Below are positions 59,230 through 64,000 of a DNA stretch of 64,000 bases, piece after piece. The notes under the pieces are model-generated. The model was not told the DNA's origin, ran no database searches, and saw only the letters and a list, made by a program, of their open reading frames with translations. Position numbers and translations under genes: made by a program. How positions within the stretch are numbered: position 1 is the stretch's first letter; every line of letters starts with the position of its first letter. The DNA is from JAKVCB01 sp963578605 (GTDB lineage: Bacteria > Planctomycetota > Planctomycetia > Pirellulales > Lacipirellulaceae). Location: NCBI GenBank assembly GCA_963578605.1, contig CAUZEA010000014.1:12093-76092 (forward strand). Direction: 5' to 3'.

Positions 59230-60819
59230 TCACCGACCCACATCGGAAAAAAACCTGCGCAAGGTCCCCTCGCTGGGAGGCCGGGTCATCAAAGATACGA
59301 TCACCAGCGCAAGCAACGCTGCAACAAAAATGGGAACCACCGGCATAATTTCGTGGGTTGAACCTCCAACTGGCAATTCGATGGTATAGGTCCGAATCGG
59401 GCTGGGATTACCCACCTCGACGGCACGGACTACTGAGGCACCAAAGAACCAGGCCCAGGTGCCAAACGCCACGAGCACGCTGGCATAGGCCCCCCACTTG
59501 GTCAAACGCTTCCAGTAAACTGCGGAAAAAACGAGCGGAAAGAGGGCGGCAAAACCGCTAAAACACCAAACCCCCAGCGCAAAGACGCTGCCGGGACGCA
59601 GCAAACTCAGCAGATAGGTTACGATGACAATCGCCACGATAAATCCACGGGCCAGCATCACCTGATGACGGTCACTGAACCGTTCTTTGCCGGCGTAGTG
59701 CATCACCATGTCGTTCATAAAAATAGTCCCCAAACAGAGGAATTGACTGTCGAGCGATGACATGATGGCCGCCAAAATCCCGGCCGCTAAAAACCCACCC
59801 AGCACTGGTCCGGCCTGCGTTTTCACCAGGAAAGGCAGAATTGCGTTGGGATTTGTGGGCAAGGGAGGTTTGCCGGGCACCAATTCCGTAGTTGCCCAAA
59901 CGCCAATCAGCACGCAGGGCACCCAGACAATCATGATAAAGATGGGATGGGCCACAATCGGCAATTTGAAGCTATTGGCATGGCGGGCCGTAAGCCAATG
60001 CTGGAACAGATGCGGAAACATGCCAACGGAGAATGGCACCAGCAGGTAGCTCAAGAACTTGGTCTTCGACATATCAACCCGCGTTGCTTTCGCTTCAGGG
60101 ATTGCTGCTCCCAGGGTCTGGAGGTTTTTCCACAAGTCCCCTTTGCCACCGAGGTGATGCGCGATCACAAAGAATGCAACTAAACCGAGAACCATAAACA
60201 CAACCGTCTGAAAAGCATTTGCCCAGGCCGTTCCCCGCATGCCACCAAGGAAAACATAGGTCAGCACCACCAGACAAACAGTCAGCGAACCCAACCAGGT
60301 CGGAACCCCACCGTGTGTCGCTCGATTTTCGGTCGCAAATGCTTGCAAGTCAGGAAAAGCACCGGCGGTCATCTGTTGAATTACAGTTCCCGAGGCAATC
60401 ACACCAATCAAAAGATACGGAATGACCAGCCCCACAAGAATTGGAAATAACAGCATGCCGATTCGATCACTCTCCAGCCGGTCGCGAAAGAACTCAATTT
60501 GCGTTGTATAGCCGTGCCGGTGCCCGAATTGCCAGAGCTTGATACCAATCAGAAAAAAGCAGAGCGAATGGATAATCCCACTGGAGGAGGCCAGCATCCC
60601 GTAAACACCAATCCCTACTTGGAACGCCTCACCCGATGAACCAACCAGGGCAAAGGCTGTCATCGTCGTTCCAAACATCGACATGAGCAGCAAGAAGGGC
60701 CCAATCGAGCGACTCGCCAAAAGATAGTCGGCACGGGTGCCTAAAAAAAAGCGACTGGCAAACAGTCCCAAAATCAGTAAGAGGGACAGGTATCCGACAA
60801 TAATCCAAAGTTGCGTCAT
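59230..60819 (-). CDS. Sodium:solute symporter (SSS family)
   Basis: 529 residues with about 13 membrane helices. Family features: helix 1 WIIVGYLSLLLILGLFASRF, then RADYLLASRSIGPFLLLMSMFGTTMTAFAL with the Na-site Ser/Thr pattern, and ILAAIMSSLDSQFLCLGTIF in the later conserved helix. It co-transports an organic solute (carboxylate, sugar or amino acid type) with sodium. The start overlaps the stop of the small DUF3311 gene by four bases (ATGA), the usual pairing for this subgroup. Confidence 0.93.
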   Translation of the reverse strand: MTQLWIIVGYLSLLLILGLFASRFFLGTRADYLLASRSIGPFLLLMSMFGTTMTAFALVGSSGEAFQVGIGVYGMLASSSGIIHSLCFFLIGIKLWQFGHRHGYTTQIEFFRDRLESDRIGMLLFPILVGLVIPYLLIGVIASGTVIQQMTAGAFPDLQAFATENRATHGGVPTWLGSLTVCLVVLTYVFLGGMRGTAWANAFQTVVFMVLGLVAFFVIAHHLGGKGDLWKNLQTLGAAIPEAKATRVDMSKTKFLSYLLVPFSVGMFPHLFQHWLTARHANSFKLPIVAHPIFIMIVWVPCVLIGVWATTELVPGKPPLPTNPNAILPFLVKTQAGPVLGGFLAAGILAAIMSSLDSQFLCLGTIFMNDMVMHYAGKERFSDRHQVMLARGFIVAIVIVTYLLSLLRPGSVFALGVWCFSGFAALFPLVFSAVYWKRLTKWGAYASVLVAFGTWAWFFGASVVRAVEVGNPSPIRTYTIELPVGGSTHEIMPVVPIFVAALLALVIVSLMTRPPSEGTLRRFFSDVGR

Positions 60820-61043
60820 GGCCGTCGATCCACTGCCTCGTCCACTCTGTGCTTCTCTAGATTACGGGGCCAGCAGTACCGGGTGGCCAGATACCACACG
60901 ATCCCTGCGGCCAGCGAAAGGCACGCGTGATAAAAAAGTCCGATGGGGATAAAGCCCCAAACCAGCGTGCCATCAAGCCAAAACCAGTCGTCTTGGTGCA
61001 GGATGACGAGCAACACAATCAGAAGCCAAATGAGATTCTTCAC
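60816..61043 (-). CDS. DUF3311 small membrane protein
   Basis: 75 residues with two transmembrane helices (MKNLIWLLIVLLVILHQDDW and GFIPIGLFYHACLSLAAGIV) joined by the DUF3311-typical WFW/GFIPIGL segment. DUF3311 proteins are encoded next to SSS transporters and probably act as an accessory subunit. Translationally coupled to the symporter by a 4-bp ATGA overlap. Shares its operon only with the symporter. Confidence 0.9.
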   Translation of the reverse strand: MKNLIWLLIVLLVILHQDDWFWLDGTLVWGFIPIGLFYHACLSLAAGIVWYLATRYCWPRNLEKHRVDEAVDRRP

Positions 61044-61164
61044 GGTATTGCAGGAATGTGCGGGTGATGCGAAACGGTACTTGCCTGTAAGCAGAATAAT
61101 AGATCGGCCCGCCCAGTTCTACCGTAATATGCCCGGGGTACGAAAAGCCGTCGTACCAGCTCAC

Positions 61165-62415
61165 CTACGATTCAGCCTTTCTCCGAGCAATCCACGGCTC
61201 CAAGTCCGTAAAAATCCCTCCGACGCCTGGCCGAAAAATTCTCCCAATCAACAGATCGGTCAGATTCCCTTTGTGCTGCGGGTATTCAGCGACGAATTTT
61301 CCGACGCGAAATTCATTGGAATAAAAAGCATGGACCAACTTCCGAATCCACTCCGTCCCGGCCTTGAACTCAACCGACCATGCACCAAGTTGGCGAGCCG
61401 ATGTGTCACCCGTCTGGAAAGCCTTTGCGATACTGTCAGCCGCCAGTTCTCCCGACTTCAGAGCGAAGTAGACTCCCGATGAATAGATCGGATCAATGAA
61501 TCCCCAAGCATCACCCACCAGAACCCAGCCATCGCCAGCCGCCCGATCGGTGGTGTACGAAAACTCTTTGTCGACCGTCAGCTCATCGACCGGCTCGGCA
61601 TCGGCCAGACGCTGATCGACGGCAGGGCAGTTTGCCCGTTCCTGGGCGAAGACCTCTTCGGTGGTTGACGGACCTTTGAGTAAATAATCACGATCGGCAA
61701 CGACTCCTACACTGACAAGATCATCCGCTTGGGGAATGTACCAGAACCACGCTTGCTTCGAATCGGTATGCAAAATGATCGTTTTAACGCCCCCGCCAGA
61801 CGTATCGCGCACACCACCGCGGAAATGGCCCCAGATGGCAGCTTTCCGCAACTGCGGATTTACGCGGCGAATTCTCAGCATGTTGGAAATCAAGCCTCGT
61901 TGCCCCGTGGCGTCCACCACCACTTTTGCGGCAATCGTCTTTGTGGTCGCGGTGGTATCGCCCGCCGCTGCTTGTACAACAACGCCCGTAGCACGGTCAC
62001 CATCAAAAACAATATCGACAACGCGAGTCCCGCAGCGGCAGTCTGCGCCTTTTTCAGCCGCATTGTCAAACAACAACTGGTCAAACTCGCCACGGTCAAC
62101 GTGCCACGTCACGCTGCATTCTCGTGGATCGTGCGTGCGAAACAAAAACGGTTGAGATTCCCGGCCGGAACTACTCACAAACTGGACACCGACTTTGCGG
62201 GGGTACAGGCTGGCTTGAAGCTTTTCGAGAACTCCAAGTCGCTCGAAGACCCAGTAGGTTTCGGGCATGAGTGATTCCCCGACGTGAGGCCTGGGAAACC
62301 ACTCGCGTTCCAGTAGCAGGGTAGGAAAGCCAGCCTCTGCAACCAGGGCAGCAACGGTTGACCCGGCCGGCCCGCCGCCGATGACCACGCAATCGAATTG
62401 CTCACTATGGACCAT
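61165..62415 (-). CDS. FAD-dependent oxidoreductase, halogenase/geranylgeranyl-reductase superfamily
   Basis: 416 residues. Rossmann FAD site DCVVIGGGPAGSTVAALVAE (residues 8-27), E-R ending at LLERE, then HVGESLMPETYWVFERLG. Asp-containing second FAD motif VLVGDAWGFIDPIYSSGVYF. Residues 223-228 read WFWYIP, fitting the WxWxIP fingerprint of flavin-dependent halogenases, and a Lys (residue 74, YPRKVGVQF) lies where halogenases have their catalytic Lys. It could be a true halogenase or an isoprenoid-chain reductase. Upstream of it on the same strand are a UbiC-like and a polyprenyl-synthase gene. Confidence 0.85.
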   Translation of the reverse strand: MVHSEQFDCVVIGGGPAGSTVAALVAEAGFPTLLLEREWFPRPHVGESLMPETYWVFERLGVLEKLQASLYPRKVGVQFVSSSGRESQPFLFRTHDPRECSVTWHVDRGEFDQLLFDNAAEKGADCRCGTRVVDIVFDGDRATGVVVQAAAGDTTATTKTIAAKVVVDATGQRGLISNMLRIRRVNPQLRKAAIWGHFRGGVRDTSGGGVKTIILHTDSKQAWFWYIPQADDLVSVGVVADRDYLLKGPSTTEEVFAQERANCPAVDQRLADAEPVDELTVDKEFSYTTDRAAGDGWVLVGDAWGFIDPIYSSGVYFALKSGELAADSIAKAFQTGDTSARQLGAWSVEFKAGTEWIRKLVHAFYSNEFRVGKFVAEYPQHKGNLTDLLIGRIFRPGVGGIFTDLEPWIARRKAES

Positions 62416-62697
62416 TTACGGCTTAACCTGGACACGAACCTGGCAACGATGGCCAAAAATCTGCGGCTTGAGTATCGTAGGCAAGCTGCCAGCGTACGGC
62501 AACGGTCTGTTCGGTTTCGCCAGCAAACCAACTTGCCCACCCCCGCTGGTCGGGGCAAACGGTCAACTCATCGGGGCAACGGTTCAGGTGACTTGGGGGT
62601 TCAGGCACCGCCAGGGAAACGGACTTTCGACCCTCATCCCGACTGAATGTGCACGACGTGGGATCGTTCGAACGGTCCCTCGGACAGGGAATTCGCG

Positions 62698-63240
62698 TTA
62701 AACGCCGACAATCTCCAATAATTGCACGGTAGGCCGCTCGTCGACGAGAATTTGAGCCGTTCGCCCGAAGACCTCCCTGGTGTCACTGCGGCCCAGATGC
62801 TTGTCGACGTGTTCCGCCGGGTGGATTCGCCAGAGGTTCATGAGTTCAACTTCGCGAAGCACGCCATGATGGATAAGCACGCGGCCAAGCGGCAGTTTCC
62901 GCTGACGGAGGTCACGCTCTGCTGTAGCGGTCAAATCGGCGAGCCAAATCCGCATGATGCCAAACTGCACAATGCTTTGATCGGACTGGCGACGGAGCAA
63001 GACTTCGCGGGCATAGGAGGCGTCATCTTCCCGCTCAGCGAGGATTTCCACGTCGACCAGGCTGTTATGAAACGCCTCTAACGTGACGGTCATGTGATTG
63101 TTGTGAGCCAAAAGCGCACGGGCGTCGTCGGGTAAGTCCGATGCCTGGGCTGATTCAAACGTACCCAGAGCATCGAGACTGTCGTGAAACAACTCGGCCA
63201 ACCGGGATGCGCTCCCGGTGTAAAGATCCGCTGATTCCAT
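62698..63240 (-). CDS. UbiC-like (chorismate lyase family, DUF98-type) protein
   Basis: 180 residues. The call rests on the pattern VLLRRQSDQSIVQFGIMRIW followed by RQRKLPLGRVLIHHGVLREV, which matches the two conserved blocks of chorismate pyruvate-lyase-like proteins (R before the barrel, then PLG near the middle and E in REVELMNLW). The family splits chorismate or binds aromatic acids. It lies 8 bp before the stop of the polyprenyl-synthase gene, so both are in one operon; together they suggest an aromatic-isoprenoid (quinone-like) product. Family match is by eye and moderate. Confidence 0.55.
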   Translation of the reverse strand: MESADLYTGSASRLAELFHDSLDALGTFESAQASDLPDDARALLAHNNHMTVTLEAFHNSLVDVEILAEREDDASYAREVLLRRQSDQSIVQFGIMRIWLADLTATAERDLRQRKLPLGRVLIHHGVLREVELMNLWRIHPAEHVDKHLGRSDTREVFGRTAQILVDERPTVQLLEIVGV

Positions 63241-63248
63241 AAGGATCG

Positions 63249-64000
63249 CTAGGATGACGAACTGGTTACCGGGACATTAATGAAGGGAACAATGGCTGGC
63301 TCTGTCTGCTCGGGACGATCCAAGACCGTATCGATAATGTAGAAGGCCAAACGGCGCAACTCGACCGGTTCCAAGTCTTCGGCAATTTGCTCAGCTCGTT
63401 GCTGGTACTTGTCGACCAGTCGACCTGCTTTTTCGAAGACGTTGCCTTGTTCGTAGAGGGCCTGGAGACAGGGCAACAGCGTTGCTGATGGCTGATCCGA
63501 ATTTGCCAATTGCTCTAATTCAAGTCGCTTTGGTTCGTCGAGCGCCTGGATTGCCAGCGCCCAAAGAATGGTGGGGCGTCCGCTCAGTGCATCGGCACCG
63601 ACAACCAATTTGTTGTGATCGTCGCCGTGCCAGTCCTGCAAGTCATTGAGAATTTGAAAGGCGATGCCGAGGTGTTTGGCAAGCTGCTTGAGCGGTCGAT
63701 CATAGGGCCCGGTCGGCCCGGCAAGTCTGACGCCGCAGAGCATAGCCACTTCGAATGCCGGGGCCGTCTTGAGGGCGTAGATTTTAAGTGCATCGAGGGG
63801 GGTCAATCGCTTGTTTGCCCCGTCACGCCAGAGCAGTTCTGCACCTTGACCTTCACTCAGACGTGTGTGGGCATCGGAAAGCCTGGCCAGGATGTCGGTG
63901 GCAACCTCGGGACCGAGTTGCTGGGCATCCGCAGCAACCAACCGATAACCGAGGCCAATCAAGTAGTCGCCCACATTGATGGCGGTGGGCACACCTCGAT
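63249..64000 (-). CDS. Polyprenyl synthetase (class I isoprenoid synthase), 5' end outside window
   Basis: At least 250 residues; the frame runs off the right window edge (GVPTAINVGDYLIGLGYRL at the left end of the visible protein). The first DDxxD motif must be beyond the window. Visible: TRLSEGQGAELLW with the GQ motif region, LKTAPAFEVAMLCGVRLAG, and the second Asp-rich motif FQILNDLQDWHGDDHN. It elongates prenyl diphosphates from IPP. The second motif is NDLQDW rather than the canonical DDxxD, a variant seen in several branches. First visible gene of the operon with the UbiC-like protein. Confidence 0.85.
   Translation of the reverse strand, partial: RGVPTAINVGDYLIGLGYRLVAADAQQLGPEVATDILARLSDAHTRLSEGQGAELLWRDGANKRLTPLDALKIYALKTAPAFEVAMLCGVRLAGPTGPYDRPLKQLAKHLGIAFQILNDLQDWHGDDHNKLVVGADALSGRPTILWALAIQALDEPKRLELEQLANSDQPSATLLPCLQALYEQGNVFEKAGRLVDKYQQRAEQIAEDLEPVELRRLAFYIIDTVLDRPEQTEPAIVPFINVPVTSSSS

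Overview
The window looks like chromosome of a planctomycete, most likely a Pirellulales-type marine or freshwater lineage. This is inferred from gene content: a paired DUF1501 protein and PSCyt1/DUF1549/DUF1553 protein, an N-terminal LEPR-XLL-like motif and dockerin repeats on a secreted protease, PEP-CTERM sorting signals, a cysteine-rich Lpg1974-like porin, a DUF1080 protein, several Gfo/Idh/MocA oxidoreductases, and a phosphodiesterase-TPR-sulfotransferase fusion. I see no prophage, transposase or CRISPR array. Most genes are ordinary chromosomal genes in short operons, many with recognisable Shine-Dalgarno (SD) sequences.

Layout. 1-11 kb: 3' part of serA, a small BON-domain gene behind a 17-bp tandem repeat, an FHA-GAF-PP2C phosphatase, a secreted endonuclease/phosphatase-fold gene broken by one in-frame TAA, an HpcH/HpaI aldolase, a dockerin-bearing subtilase and a methyltransferase. 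11-22 kb: tRNA-Gln, the DUF1501/DUF1553 operon, an Fe-alcohol dehydrogenase coupled to a double-ACT protein, and three sugar- or hydroxyacid-type oxidoreductases. 22-27.5 kb: a minus-strand corrinoid methyl-transfer operon (URO-D/MtaA-type, homocysteine-methyltransferase-type, B12-binding protein, two uncharacterised proteins) and a membrane-anchored MsrA-MsrB. 28-42 kb: HU, hisG, a sirtuin, the large fusion, tRNA-Cys with terminator, small secreted proteins, uvrB, a ComEA-like protein and nadC.

42.4-43.3 kb holds what I consider the most interesting object: about 850 bp with no credible gene, a sigma70-like promoter, and more than a dozen perfect hairpins (UUCG and GAAA tetraloops, a closing 8-bp stem around three small hairpins). 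It reads like a large structured noncoding RNA or a very long leader of the PEP-CTERM gene that follows. 45-51 kb: porin with terminator, ArsC, bS21, an ABC1/UbiB kinase and a DUF1080 protein. 52-64 kb: sugar oxidoreductase and cupin, a LolD-type ATPase, a prenyltransferase-repeat protein and thioesterase separated by one in-frame TGA, bS18, a GT4 glycosyltransferase, a sodium symporter with its DUF3311 partner, and a probable isoprenoid/quinone or aromatic group (halogenase-like flavoprotein, UbiC-like protein, polyprenyl synthase running off the window).

A recurring theme is short tandem duplication (13-43 bp), mostly between genes. In two cases (1590-1733 and 23375-23438) the array sits exactly where a ribosome binding site should be. 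All functional assignments are from reading motifs; no database search was run.
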